A DNA stretch of 58,970 bases from Gammaproteobacteria bacterium (lineage in GTDB: Bacteria; Gemmatimonadota; Gemmatimonadetes; Longimicrobiales; Gaopeijiaceae). Numbering within the stretch: the first letter of the stretch is position 1; the number at the start of each line of letters is the position of its first letter. The notes under the pieces were generated by a model. That model saw only the letters and a program-made list of their open reading frames with translations, was not told the origin of the DNA and searched no databases. Shown here piece by piece: positions 24,847-34,608 of this stretch. The stretch spans positions 1 through 58,970 of the forward strand of contig JAPPMM010000010.1 in assembly GCA_028819075.1 (NCBI GenBank), written 5' to 3'. A program made the position numbers and the translations under genes.

Positions 24847-25189
24847 TCCGCAACGGAGACACCTACAGGAGCATCGGACGATGAAGCCCCAGCATCAGGA
24901 CGGACCGGCGGGAATCACGCGCCGGAACATCGCGGATCACGTGCGGGCAGCTGTCGAACGTGGCGAGTTCACGTTCGGGCCAGAACCCCGGATCGTGGAA
25001 GTCAGGATCGGCGGGGGAGCGTTCAATGTGCGCGGCTGGGACGCGCTCTATCCGCCCCCGGCGGTCCCGTTGGATCCGATAGACCTTCCCTGTCGCACAC
25101 TCGTGGAGCACGAGTGCGACCTGGAACGGGAAGTTCATGGCGTTGGAGCAAGGAGCGAGGGTCCCCTGCGAGCAACGGCGAGCGCTTGA
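24829..25189 (+). pseudogene. Duplicate of the 92-aa gene, C-terminus shifted
   Basis: From 24829 the DNA matches 15611 onward (ggaatcggtcgag, cggagacacctacaggagca). ATG 24881 gives MKPQHQDGPAGITRRNIADH and nearly the same protein to LVEHE, where a small deletion replaces FDELEREFMVERGA with a different tail. It runs on to a stop at 25189. The coiled-coil and basic genes that follow the other copy are absent here. It may still be expressed but is probably a decaying duplicate. Confidence 0.6.
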
Positions 25190-25300
25190 GGGCGACTCGC
25201 CGGAGGCCGTGTCCCATCCCTGACCCCAGGGGCGTCGATGAGCGTTGGACGCGTCGTCCGGAGCGCAAATCCGCGCCAGCGAAGCAGCCTCTTGCGTATC

Positions 25301-25747
25301 TCAACCTCGTCCGAAGACGCCAAAATACTCATCGATCGCCTCGGTAAGTTGAGCGAGCGGGGGTGTGTCCCCCTCCGTACGCGCCCTTATTGCCGCGACG
25401 ATGGCGGCGATTGCGTCCTCGGCAGCCTGCCCGTTCCCGCAACGCGAACGCTGTGTGGGGAGTTCCCACCTTCGGAAGAACTCCGAGGGCTCTTCGTTCC
25501 ACCAAGCCTCCTTGTTCTCATCGAACCAGGAGCCGTGGAGTTGCAGCACATCGGCGTTTTCGGCGAGCAATCGGTTGTACTCCACCTGCCAACGTTCCGG
25601 GGACTCTGGGTCCAGCGCCGCCACACCCTCCGCATTGTACGTATCGCCCGCCAGCCCCAGAAGCCCGCCGTCATCGCAGCCGACGGCCATCAAGGCGAAC
25701 GCAAACGAGGCCAGAACCACCCGTGCGTCGTTTTGATTCTTCCTCAT
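25301..25747 (-). CDS. Hypothetical lipoprotein (paralogue of 19240-19671)
   Basis: 148 aa from ATG 25747. MRKNQNDARVVLASFAFALM is followed by lipobox MAVGCDDG. Mature motifs LDPESPERWQVEYNRLLAEN, LQLHGSWFDENKEAWWNEEP and AIAAIVAAIRARTEGD match the other copy, with a five-residue insertion (KEAWW). Substitutions are mainly conservative, so both copies may be under selection. Unknown function; probably anchored to the inner or outer membrane. Confidence 0.68.
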   Translation of the reverse strand: MRKNQNDARVVLASFAFALMAVGCDDGGLLGLAGDTYNAEGVAALDPESPERWQVEYNRLLAENADVLQLHGSWFDENKEAWWNEEPSEFFRRWELPTQRSRCGNGQAAEDAIAAIVAAIRARTEGDTPPLAQLTEAIDEYFGVFGRG

Positions 25748-26178
25748 AGCCTTCCTCCTCGTCATCACGACCGTGAGTTCGCGGATTGACCCGGTCTGGG
25801 CCAACCCCCACCCAGGGCCTTGCCGCCGCCGAATCCGATCCGCGCGCAGTGATGCTGTTCGTCCTCACCGACCGGAGCGCCGAACACCTCGGTTGGCTGG
25901 TGGGAGACGCCGGACGACACCATGGTGACGGTGTCGACCGGCATCGCAGTGCTTGTGTAGTTCATGGGCCGGAGCACCTTGCCGGTCGGAAGCCACGGGA
26001 CTTGGTTCCTGACCAGTGTCTCCAAAGATATCGACTTGGCCCAGCCTCGTTCAACAGCGGACTAGGCTGAATGGCGCGGTTCCCTCCGGGAAGCTCTGGC
26101 AACATCTTCCGGCCTCGGAAGCCCCGTCATTAGATTGAACACAAGGACCTCGACGACCTTGGGGCAAGGAGACGGAAC
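25748..26178. other. Duplicated non-coding block copy B, upstream of the TonB receptor
   Basis: 25815-25898 matches 20045-20128. A minus-strand frame (25765-26025, TTG start) contains HQPTEVFGAPVGEDEQHHCA and GFGGGKAL, which is conserved in the other copy as HQPTEVFGALMGEDEQHHCA and NGFGGGKAL; it may be a remnant of a real protein. The last part should hold the receptor promoter; AAGGAGACGG precedes ATG 26179. Confidence 0.4.
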
Positions 26179-29100
26179 ATGGAAACCGAAACTGCGCTGA
26201 ACGTGGATCCCGCGAGACTCGCCACTCTTGAAGCCGACCGCTCCGGCCTGGGCTTCAAGGTGTTGACGTTCGCGTTGGCCATGATGGCCGCGGGACTCTC
26301 CTGGGTGGCCCCGGTGTCGGCTCAGCAGACGGGCACCATTACGGGCACGGTGGAAGACGCGGAGACCGGCGAGCCGCTGGCGAGTGCGCAGATCAGCGTG
26401 CCCGCGCTCGGGATCGGAGTGCTCTCCAGCGGAAACGGGCGGTTCGCCCTGCCGGGCGTTCCCGTCGGCACGCACGAACTCCGTGCCGAGAGGCTGGGCT
26501 ATGCGGTCCTGTCGCTGAGCGTCACCGTGAACGCGGATGCGGCTGCGACCGTCGAACTCAGACTGACAACAACCGTCCTGGGTCTCGCGGAACTGGTGGT
26601 GACGGGCACCGCGTTCTCGGAGTCGCTCGTGCAACTGCCCTACGCGGTGGCCGTTTCGAGCCGGAGGACGCTGGCGGAGCAGGGGTCTCCACAGGCCGTG
26701 GACTTCTTCCGCAACCTCGGATCGAGCGCCGGGGTCCTCGGAGACCGCCAGGGTTGGTACAACACCCGGCCCCCCGCAGCGGTGTCGGAGACGGTCGCCA
26801 GCGTCAACCTCAGGGGGATCGGGCCGTCCCGCACCCTCGTGCTGCTCAACGGGCGGCGTCAAGTGTACCTGCCGGCGCGGCTGTCCGGTGGGAGGTTCGT
26901 GGACGTGAACGCCTTTCCGTCGATCGCGTTGGACCGGATCGAGGTGGTGAAGGAGGGCGCGTCGGCGGTCTACGGCTCGGACGCCGTGGCGGGCGTGGCC
27001 AACTTTCTGACCCGCAGCGATTTTGAAGGGCTGGAGGTGTCGGGCTCGCACGAGTACTTCGCCGGGTCCGGGGAGACGCACGCGGGAGCGATTTGGGGCA
27101 AGCGGCTCGGAGACGGCGCGCACGCCGTCGTTTCCGCCGAGGCACTGGTCGGCCAGGAGTTGCACCCCGAGGATCGCGATTGGGCGCTGCGTCCCTTCAC
27201 GTCCGGCGGCGGGGCTTGGTCCTATACGGGCAACCCCGGCGCGTTCCTCTTCCCGAGGTTGACGGGCGACGAGACGATCGAAGAGTTCACCGCGGCCCTT
27301 TCGGACGCCCAGTTCGGAGGCTGGGGCGGCGTCTTCGTGGATCCCCGCTGCACGGACTTCGGGGGGCACCGCGAGGGCGAGACCTGCCGCTTCCGCTACC
27401 AGCAGTGGGACAATCTGCTCCAGGCGTCCCGCCAATTCCGAGGCTTCGCCGAGGTCAACGGAGAGATGGGGGACCGTTCGAGCTACCACGTCGAGGCGCT
27501 CTGGGCCGAGGCCACGACTCCCGAGTGGTTCACGACCCCGTCCTATCCGCCGATCTCTCCGTACAACGGAGCCCAGGTGATCGAACCCGGGAATCCGGGC
27601 AGGCAGGCGTTCTGCGGGGCCCATGGACAGAGCGCCGGTTTCGCGAGCCAACAGGCCTGTCTGGAGGACGACTGGTACTTCTACGGGCGGCTCGTCGGCA
27701 ACTCGGGACCCGGGAGGACGCTGGAGCGCGCGTCCCGCACTCAGCGGATCGCTGCCTCGCTGGAGCGCGGCATCGAGTCGCTGGGCGGGGCGGCCATCGA
27801 GTTGTCCGCGAGCTATTCGCGGGCTTCCGGCAACGCGAACCTTCCGGCCGAGTACGCCTACCGGAAGTTTCTGGCGTTCCGCGGCTTCGGAGGCCCGGAT
27901 TGCGGAGTGACGGTCGTGGTCGACCCGTCGAGTCCGTCCGGGATGGCGCTCGGCCCCCTCAACGGTGCTGTGGCGGGCCAGGGCAACTGCCGGTACTACA
28001 ACCCGTTCAGCAACGCGCACCGGCTATCGGCGCAGCCGGGCGCGCTATACCGGGACCAGCCGAACCCGGACTACATGCCCGGACTGGAGAACAGCGCGGA
28101 ACTGATCGACTGGATCAACGAGGAGGTGAATCTGGACAGTTCGGCGGACCTGTTCGTCGCCGACGCGATGCTCAAGGGGGCCGTCACGGAGGGGCTCGAC
28201 TACGCCGTCGGGTATCAGTTCCGCAGGTTCGGCGTTTCCGCGACCCCCAACCAGCCGGGCGACCTGTCGATCAACCCGTGCCCCGTGCCGGGAGACCGCA
28301 GCTGCCTCGAGAAGGCCGGGGCGTTCACCTTCACCACCGGGCACTACGAGTACCAGGACGCCCAGATGGTGAACCGGTTCTTCGCGGAGAGCCGCTTCAC
28401 ACTCGGCGACAGGGTGGAGGGCCAGGCCGCCGCCAACTACGAGTTCCACGGGTCGGTGAGCAGCTTCGATCCCAAGCTGGCCGTCCGCGTGGCGTTGGCC
28501 GACCCGCTGGCGCTGCGCGCCTCGCTCCAGACGACCTTCCGCACGCCCTCCGTGGACGACCTGAACGAAGACCGCAGCACCGGGCTCGAATACGTATCCG
28601 AGGCGGGCATCTACAAGGCGGTGGACGCGTTCGGCAACAGCCGGCTCGTGCCCGAGCGCGCGTTGACCTACAACGTGGGGCTGACCTTGCAGCTTCCACG
28701 GTTTCGCGCCACGGCCGACTACTGGAGCTACGACTTCCGCGACGTGATCGACCAGGTGCCCTTCGGGGGCGTGACCCGGCTGTACGCGGCGGGCGGGGCC
28801 TCGCGGGCCGCCGTGCAGGAGTTCGTGACCTGCCCCGACGGGCCGGGGACGGGAACCTGCCACGTGTCGGCCGTGGAACGGATCAGGGTGACGAACGTGA
28901 ACTGGCCGGGCATCCGGATGTCGGGAATCGACCTGCACGCGAGCACGCGCCTGTCCGTCGGCGGGGGCATCCTCTCGCTGGGGGCCGACGGCACCTACAC
29001 ACGGGAGTTCTTCGTCAAGGCGCTCGAACTCAACGGGGCCGAGGTTTTTGCCGCGCAGGACGCGGCGGGCCAACTCAACTGGGGCAATCCCATCGCTCCC

Positions 29101-29421
29101 CCGCTGCCGCAGTGGAAGCTCCGCTTCTCGGCGGGATACCATTGGGGCGACTACAGCGTGGTCAACTACCTCAACACCGTCTCCGGGTACACGAACGAAG
29201 TGTTCCCCGACACCGATTTCGAGCACATCGACCGGTTCGTGGGCTGGGACCTCAGTCTGCTGCGGCGCACGTCGAGCACGACCGATGTCGCGCTGTCGGT
29301 GATCAACCTTCTCGACGCCGATCCGCCACTGGTCAACTGGGAACAGTCCTACGACGCCTTCACCCACAGCCCCAAGGGCAGGCGCCTCAAGCTCTCGGTG
29401 ACCTACCGCCCCGGGAACTGA
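26179..29421 (+). CDS. TonB-dependent receptor with N-terminal carboxypeptidase-regulatory domain
   Basis: 1080 aa. The N-terminus has a 28-residue leader, a hydrophobic segment (VLTFALAMMAAGLSWVAPVS) and cleavage after AQ. Residues 52-125 are a CarboxypepD_reg-like domain (GTITGTVEDAETGEPLASAQ, GNGRFALPGVPVGTHELRAE). The plug follows with VNLRGIGPSRTLVLLNGRR and IALDRIEVVKEGASAVYGSD near 255. The rest is a 22-strand barrel ending GRRLKLSVTYRPG. It takes up a ligand across the outer membrane using TonB energy. No SusD-like partner is adjacent, and no substrate can be read from the sequence. Confidence 0.93.
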   Translation: METETALNVDPARLATLEADRSGLGFKVLTFALAMMAAGLSWVAPVSAQQTGTITGTVEDAETGEPLASAQISVPALGIGVLSSGNGRFALPGVPVGTHELRAERLGYAVLSLSVTVNADAAATVELRLTTTVLGLAELVVTGTAFSESLVQLPYAVAVSSRRTLAEQGSPQAVDFFRNLGSSAGVLGDRQGWYNTRPPAAVSETVASVNLRGIGPSRTLVLLNGRRQVYLPARLSGGRFVDVNAFPSIALDRIEVVKEGASAVYGSDAVAGVANFLTRSDFEGLEVSGSHEYFAGSGETHAGAIWGKRLGDGAHAVVSAEALVGQELHPEDRDWALRPFTSGGGAWSYTGNPGAFLFPRLTGDETIEEFTAALSDAQFGGWGGVFVDPRCTDFGGHREGETCRFRYQQWDNLLQASRQFRGFAEVNGEMGDRSSYHVEALWAEATTPEWFTTPSYPPISPYNGAQVIEPGNPGRQAFCGAHGQSAGFASQQACLEDDWYFYGRLVGNSGPGRTLERASRTQRIAASLERGIESLGGAAIELSASYSRASGNANLPAEYAYRKFLAFRGFGGPDCGVTVVVDPSSPSGMALGPLNGAVAGQGNCRYYNPFSNAHRLSAQPGALYRDQPNPDYMPGLENSAELIDWINEEVNLDSSADLFVADAMLKGAVTEGLDYAVGYQFRRFGVSATPNQPGDLSINPCPVPGDRSCLEKAGAFTFTTGHYEYQDAQMVNRFFAESRFTLGDRVEGQAAANYEFHGSVSSFDPKLAVRVALADPLALRASLQTTFRTPSVDDLNEDRSTGLEYVSEAGIYKAVDAFGNSRLVPERALTYNVGLTLQLPRFRATADYWSYDFRDVIDQVPFGGVTRLYAAGGASRAAVQEFVTCPDGPGTGTCHVSAVERIRVTNVNWPGIRMSGIDLHASTRLSVGGGILSLGADGTYTREFFVKALELNGAEVFAAQDAAGQLNWGNPIAPPLPQWKLRFSAGYHWGDYSVVNYLNTVSGYTNEVFPDTDFEHIDRFVGWDLSLLRRTSSTTDVALSVINLLDADPPLVNWEQSYDAFTHSPKGRRLKLSVTYRPGN

Positions 29422-29598
29422 AGGAGGAGCCCGTCATCCTCGACCGGGTTGCCGTTGGCATCGCCCACGACCCATTGCCGGGGGACGGATGGACGCTCGG
29501 CAGGCCGTCGGTCAAGTGTTTAGATTGGTGCGCGATCCGGCGGGACCACGCTACGGTCCCTCGGTCACCTAGACCCAACCAAAGTGAGAATGCCTGCT

Positions 29599-30234
29599 AT
29601 GCGAAAGCTTGTTGTGTTGGCCGGTCTTGCGCTGATCGCGGCCCCTGCGACCGCTCAGACCACCCTGGGTTTGAAGGGCGGAGTCGGTTTCGGCACCGTC
29701 TCCATCGAGCAGGAGGGAGTCGAGGAGGAATCCGTTTCCGGCTTCGTCGCGGGGATGGAACTCGGTGTTCCGGTGTCCAACGCGTTGAGCCTGAGGTTCG
29801 GCGGGGCGTACGCGCAGAAGGGCGGCAGCGGCAACGTCGAGGGTGGCAAGATCACGCTCGGCTTCGACTACGTCCAACTCTCGGCCTTGGCGAGGGTCGG
29901 CACGTCCGGCGGCGGGGTTTCCATCGGCGTGACGGCCGGCCCATGGGCGGCCTATCGACTCTCGTGCGAAGTGGAGGGCACTCTGGAGGGATTGAGCGTC
30001 GTCACGCCTTGCGTCGATCCGCCTTTCGCGGACTTCGACATCGAGACCTTGGACTTCGGCGTGGCATTCGGCGGAGGCGTCGAGTTTCCTCTCGCCGGCA
30101 GCGTCCGGCTGGGGCTCGACGCCCTCTACTCGCTCGGCCTCGCCTCGATAGACGAGGACGACTCCAAGACGCGGCACCTGACCATTCAGAGCGGCTTCGT
30201 CATCCCGACCATCGGTGGCGGAGACACGGCGTAG
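29599..30234 (+). CDS. Small outer-membrane beta-barrel protein
   Basis: 211 aa from ATG 29599; in-frame GTG 29584 and ATG 29590 are alternatives. A signal peptide (MRKLVVLAGLALIAAPATAQ) is followed by strands TTLGLKGGVGFGTVSIEQEG, VAGMELGVPVSNALSLRFGG, AYAQKGGSGNVEGGKITLGF and a final IQSGFVIPTIGGG. It shares plan and the AYAQKGG motif with the 21375 barrel, so they are family members. It could serve as a porin-like or structural barrel. It is about 180 bases behind the TonB receptor. Confidence 0.8.
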   Translation: MRKLVVLAGLALIAAPATAQTTLGLKGGVGFGTVSIEQEGVEEESVSGFVAGMELGVPVSNALSLRFGGAYAQKGGSGNVEGGKITLGFDYVQLSALARVGTSGGGVSIGVTAGPWAAYRLSCEVEGTLEGLSVVTPCVDPPFADFDIETLDFGVAFGGGVEFPLAGSVRLGLDALYSLGLASIDEDDSKTRHLTIQSGFVIPTIGGGDTA

Positions 30235-30630
30235 GGGGCAATCCTGTTTTCCGGTTCTCCACGCCGCGCTCGGTCCCGTGTATGCGGCGCGAGTAGCGGG
30301 GCAATCGCAGCGCCAGTCCGGTAGGCGGGTCACGTTGGGTATAGTGCCCCCGATTTCTCTGGACAGTAGATTAGCAACCGATCCGGGGTCGATGAGAGAG
30401 GAGGCACTGGATGGCGCGGAGAACGGACGAGCAGGACGGCGCGGGATGGGACAATGAACATCTCTGAAGTGAAGGACATTCCGGATGCCCGCCTTGAGCG
30501 CGTGGAAATCCAGTTGGGCAACTTGACCAACCGGTTGAACCACTTCCAAGAGATCGAGGGACTATGCTGTGCGGGATTGAAGAGAACAGTTCCGGATCAG
30601 GAAACTGAACCGGGCCCTAATGGGGGCCGC

Positions 30631-32904
30631 GTGACGGGATCGCCTCGAGAGGCGGCTGCCAGCGGCTGGGGCGGGCCGAACGCCGGAGAGGTCCTGGTCT
30701 TCATCGTGAGCTTGCTGCTGTTGCTGGTTGTGGCGACGGCGCGTCCTCCCGTGGCACAGGCGCAGGAGCCGACGACCCGCCCTCGCGTGGGGCTCGCGCT
30801 CGGTGGCGGCGCAGCGCGCGGGCTCGCGCACGTAGGCGTCCTCGAATGGCTTGAGGAGCACAGGATTCCGGTCGATGCGATCGCCGGCACGAGCGTGGGC
30901 GGGCTTGTGGGTGGCAGCTACGCGGCGGGACGAACGGCGCTCGAAGTTCGGGACATGGTGGCCGACATCGACTGGGACCGGTTGTTTCGCGGCGATGTCG
31001 AGTACGGGCTGAAGTCGTATCGGCGCAAGGAGGATCGTCGCGGGTATCCCGTGCGTCCGGAGTTCGGTTGGCGTGACGGCCCGCGTGTAGCGCAGAGCCT
31101 CGACCCGGGCCACGAAGTCGAGTTGCTGTTGAGCCGGGTGGCGCTGCCGCATGTCGACCCGATCGATTTCGACGACCTCCCGATCCCGTTTCGCGCTGTC
31201 GCCACCGACCTGGAGGGAGCGGCGGTCGCGGAACTCGGGAGCGGTTCGCTGGCGAGCGCACTTCGCGCCACGATGTCGATTCCCGGCGTGTTCCACCCGG
31301 TCGAGCGCGACGGCCTTCTGCTCGCCGACGGCGGCCTGCTCAACAACGTGCCCGCCGACGTTGTCAGCCGGATGGGCGTGGATGTCGTCATCGCCGTCAA
31401 CGTCGGGGCTCCGCTCGCAACCCGTGAGGACATGCGGTCCCTCGTCAACGTGGCGGGCCAGGCGATCGGGATCATGATGACGGAGCGGAGCCGCAGCGTG
31501 ATGAGCCGCCACGCCGATCACATCCTTGCGCCACCGGTTCAAGACATATCGGCGATCGACTGGCGGCGCTTCGACACGATCCGGGCAATCGGATACCGGG
31601 CAGCCGCCGAAGCCGGCGAGTCGCTGGCCTACCTCTCGCTGTCGCCTGCCGAGTGGGCGCGGCATGTCGAGGCGCGCCGGTCGCGCCGACCTCCACCGCC
31701 CGCCGAACCTCGGTTCGTCCGGGTAGCGGGCGTGGATCGCCGTTCAGCGGAGGAGATCGTCCAAGCCGTGGAGCCGGTGCTCGGAACCGCGCTGGACCCG
31801 GACGAACTCGAGCTTCGCCTGACTCGGCTTGCAGGCGGTGGCCGGTATGGGAGTCTCGGATACGGCTTGGCGCGGGAGGGCAACCGCACGGGGATCGCGA
31901 TCCGGGCTCGCGACAAACCTCATGGTCCCCCGTTCCTGAATCTCGCGCTCGAGGTCGAGGATCGCACTGGCGCCGGCTGGGAGGCGTCGGTCGGAACGCG
32001 GTTCACGGTTCTGGACGCCGGAAGCCGCGAAGCCGAACTGAGGCTCGATCTTTCGATCGGGCCGGATCCGGACGCACTGCTCGACTACTATCTGCCCGTC
32101 GCGGGATCGCCCGTCTTCCTCGCGCCGCGCATCGGCTTCGACAGCCGTCGGCAGTGGATCGCCGCAGAGACGGACGGGATATCGCCAAGTTACCGGACGC
32201 GGCGCGTGGGTGCGGGGGCCGACGTTGGCGTGGCCCTCGGTCGCGCCGGTGAACTCCGCATCGGATACGAAGCGGCCATCGTTGTCGCGCGCGTTGATGA
32301 CGGTACTCCTCTCCTGCAGGACATCGACGGGCGGGAGCACGGCGCGCGCGTGAAGTTCGTGTACGACGGGCAGGACGACTGGCTGCTGCCTCGCAGCGGC
32401 ATTCGGATCGCGATCGAAGCACGGCGTTTGGCGAGCGCGGCGGGCCAGTCTACCGGCTTCGCGGAGGCCCGAATCAGGAGCAGCATGTTCCTCCCCATCG
32501 GCGGGCGGGGCCGCGTCTTTCTGCTGCTGGCCGGGACCGAGGCGTTCGACGATCGGCTCGTGCCCTTGTACCAGTCGACGCTCGGGGGTCCCTTTCGCCT
32601 CAGCACGTTCGAGCGCGACGAGTTCCGCGGCGTCCGCACGGCGTATGCCGGCACGGGATACCTGCACCAGTTCGGGCGGTTGCCCGATTTCATGGGCGGC
32701 CCGATCCATGGCGGTGCCTGGATCGAGACCGGCTGGATCGAGACCGGCACTGCGCTCCCGGAGGCCAGGCACGCCGATCTCGCCCCGAACCTCTCGGCCG
32801 GGCTGCTCGTCGACACGCTGCTCGGCGCACTACTCGGCGGCGCGAGCATTGCCGAGGGCCGCAGGCCGAGAATCAACATCGCGCTCGGTCGTCCGTTCTG
32901 GTAA
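30631..32904 (+). CDS. Patatin-like phospholipase fused to POTRA/Omp85 barrel (type Vd autotransporter)
   Basis: 757 aa from GTG 30631, chosen because a signal peptide (VLVFIVSLLLLLVVATARPP, ending AQAQ) follows at a proper distance. An in-frame ATG at 30454 would add 59 residues of coiled-coil-like sequence (MNISEVKDIPDARLERVEIQ). The patatin domain has oxyanion motif LALGGGAARGLAHVG, nucleophile GTSVG (S88) and LLADGGLLNNVP for the Ser-Asp dyad. A POTRA-like part (FVRVAGVDRRSAEEIVQAVE) and a barrel ending RPRINIALGRPFW follow. PlpD/FplA proteins of this layout secrete a lipase to the surface. All catalytic residues are present. Confidence 0.9.
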   Translation: MTGSPREAAASGWGGPNAGEVLVFIVSLLLLLVVATARPPVAQAQEPTTRPRVGLALGGGAARGLAHVGVLEWLEEHRIPVDAIAGTSVGGLVGGSYAAGRTALEVRDMVADIDWDRLFRGDVEYGLKSYRRKEDRRGYPVRPEFGWRDGPRVAQSLDPGHEVELLLSRVALPHVDPIDFDDLPIPFRAVATDLEGAAVAELGSGSLASALRATMSIPGVFHPVERDGLLLADGGLLNNVPADVVSRMGVDVVIAVNVGAPLATREDMRSLVNVAGQAIGIMMTERSRSVMSRHADHILAPPVQDISAIDWRRFDTIRAIGYRAAAEAGESLAYLSLSPAEWARHVEARRSRRPPPPAEPRFVRVAGVDRRSAEEIVQAVEPVLGTALDPDELELRLTRLAGGGRYGSLGYGLAREGNRTGIAIRARDKPHGPPFLNLALEVEDRTGAGWEASVGTRFTVLDAGSREAELRLDLSIGPDPDALLDYYLPVAGSPVFLAPRIGFDSRRQWIAAETDGISPSYRTRRVGAGADVGVALGRAGELRIGYEAAIVVARVDDGTPLLQDIDGREHGARVKFVYDGQDDWLLPRSGIRIAIEARRLASAAGQSTGFAEARIRSSMFLPIGGRGRVFLLLAGTEAFDDRLVPLYQSTLGGPFRLSTFERDEFRGVRTAYAGTGYLHQFGRLPDFMGGPIHGGAWIETGWIETGTALPEARHADLAPNLSAGLLVDTLLGALLGGASIAEGRRPRINIALGRPFW

Positions 32905-32922
32905 CGTGGCAAGGAGTGCGGA

Positions 32923-33282
32923 TCACGAGGAGCGGTCCCGGTGCCGGTCTCGGCGCTCCAGCGTTCGAGACCGGAGGTCCGGCACGTTGAAGACCCCGCA
33001 CGTAGGCTCGTGGCAGTCGGCGCAGCGCACGTCCCGGCCTCGACGCTGCGCGCCGAGCTCGTCGAGGGCGTAGCGAACCTGCTTGAACTTGGGCGATACG
33101 CCGTCGATCCGGCTCACGATCTCAGCGCCCCGCTTCTTGGCCCCGGTCTCGGCTCCGTCGAAACGCGCGTTCACCCTCGATTCCAGGGCGGCGATGCGCC
33201 TGTTCAGCTGATCGAAGCCGGCCACGACTCGGCTCTCAAGTTTCGCCAGCGTGACACCGAGCTCCTGGATCGCGAATCTCAT
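32923..33282 (-). CDS. Small coiled-coil protein with C-terminal cysteine motif
   Basis: 119 aa from ATG 33282 with GGACGGG upstream. Starts MRFAIQELGVTLAKLESRVV; heptads continue (QLNRRIAALESRVNARFDG) to about residue 75. It ends with RGRDVRCADCHEPTCGVFNV and an Arg-rich tail; C-x2-C-x5-C (CADCHEPTC) might bind metal. The convergent stop faces the patatin gene 19 bases away. No family recognised; resembles other small coiled-coil proteins in this window. Confidence 0.5.
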   Translation of the reverse strand: MRFAIQELGVTLAKLESRVVAGFDQLNRRIAALESRVNARFDGAETGAKKRGAEIVSRIDGVSPKFKQVRYALDELGAQRRGRDVRCADCHEPTCGVFNVPDLRSRTLERRDRHRDRSS

Positions 33283-33425
33283 GTGCCCGTCCACTTCGTT
33301 CTGCCACTAGAAAATATGGAAGGGCCGGCCCCCGCCGGCTTATCGTGGGTTAGCGCCGACGGTGAGCGGAGGTGCCAGAGCCACATGCGACGCTCAGGTC
33401 GCAACCGGAACAGGAGACCGGCCCC

Positions 33426-33791
33426 ATGAAGAAGCTGAAGACCAAGGTGTACGTCGGGATGGATGTCCACAAGGACAGCGTGACGATCGCGGTGCTGCCG
33501 GAGGGAGCGCGGGAGCCGACGCTGGTGAAGCGGCTGTCGCACGATCCTCGGGGACTCAGGCGGCTGCTGGACCGTTTGGCCCGGGAGCATGAGGTGCGCG
33601 CCTGCTACGAGGCGAGCGGTGCGGGCTACGTGCTCGAGCGGATGATCCGGGGCTGGGGCCACGACTGCGAGATCGTGGCTCCCTCGCTGATTCCGCGACG
33701 TCCGGGAGAACAGCGCAAGCACGACCGCAAGGACGCGGAGGAACTTGCGAGGCTGTACCGGGCGGGGGAGCTGGTGCGGCGGACACTCTGA
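33426..33791 (+). pseudogene. IS110-family transposase, N-terminal fragment
   Basis: ATG 33426 begins MKKLKTKVYVGMDVHKDSVT, with the first catalytic D of the IS110 DEDD domain, then ACYEASGAGYVLERMIRGWG (E) and KHDRKDAEELARLYRAGELV (two D). This is a full N-terminal RuvC-like domain with its start region. The protein ends at residue 121, where the sequence runs into another transposase on the opposite strand, so the C-terminal serine domain is missing. Confidence 0.82.
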
Positions 33792-34330
33792 TCGCGACGG
33801 GCGTGGACCGGGACTTGCGGAAGGTGAGGCGGCCGGTGCAGTGGATCCGGGACTTGCGAAGGTTGTAGATGCGGGCGTTGAAGATGTGGGCGAGGCGCTC
33901 GAAGCGCGCGTCGCCGTAGACCTCGTGCATCCGCCGCAGGACCACCTTGGTGGCGGGACCGGAGAGCTGTCCGAAGGCCTCGTCGACCTCGGCCAGCAGG
34001 GCGGCGCCATGGGGTGTGTATCGGCGCGCGAACCCGTTCGGCGGAGGCTTCCCGCGGCGATCGCGGATGTGGCCGGTGCGGCGGTGTTGGGCGACGAGGC
34101 GGGTGATCTGGGCCCTGGACAAGCCCGTCACCTTCTCCAAGTACCGCTTCACCAGCCCCTTCTCGGGCTTGCGGAGCCCGTGGTACGCGAAGCGGACCAG
34201 CGTGCGGCGCACGAAGGCGTAGGCGGAGGGCCGGTCTGGTGAGCCCGAAGTCCGTCGGCTCGTTGCCCTCCAGGAAGGCCCGGATCCGGTCGAGGGTGCG
34301 AATCCGTTCGATGCGAAGTGTCACGATCAT
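33792..34330 (-). pseudogene. IS481-like integrase, truncated and frameshifted
   Basis: On the minus strand MIVTLRIERIRTLDRIRAFL and EGNEPTDFGLTRP, then (frame change) RRTLVRFAYHGLRKPEKGLV, KRYLEKVTGLSRAQITRLVA, RRYTPHGAALLAEVDEAFGQ and LAHIFNARIYNLRKS. These are the N-terminal DNA-binding helices of an integrase-core transposase. The DDE core is lost where it meets the IS110 fragment at about 33790. A related shred lies at 8690-8800. Confidence 0.78.
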
Positions 34331-34608
34331 CCTCCGATGATCTCTTCGCCCCGGACTTCAGGCTCCCCGCTGGAAACCGACTCCGCGTTCAGGCTCATTC
34401 GCCGTCGGACAAGACTCCGGGTGACGATCTCGGGCTTATCACCTGGACGGACAGCCATGACTTGGTGCCCGACGGGCCCCGGAACGAATGGGCCGAGACT
34501 AACACGAATTCGGACGGCCGAGTTGGCTTCCCAGTTGACCTACAACGGGGCGACAAGCACCATTCCCGGTCGAACTCGACCGGCTTACCAGACTGGAAGC
34601 GAGGCGTA
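34331..34608. other. Upstream region of the first TnpB-like gene
   Basis: 278 bases with no recognised gene. The TnpB frame is open through this segment, but the residues lack family similarity. GAAGCGAGG before ATG 34609 is the likely ribosome site. No TnpA gene or clear IS200/IS605 left end was found. Confidence 0.35.

Noticed and set aside
26062-28020. 652-aa minus-strand frame across the TonB receptor
   Set aside because: Antisense shadow of the receptor gene; composition is Arg/His/Val-rich and lacks any family pattern.
27093-30296. 1067-aa plus-strand frame overlapping the receptor and next barrel
   Set aside because: Out-of-frame shadow rich in Arg and Gly; the overlapped genes have clear families and ribosome sites.
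34318-34608. Upstream extension of the first TnpB-like protein
   Set aside because: The residues before 34609 show no TnpB similarity and a ribosome site lies directly before ATG 34609.
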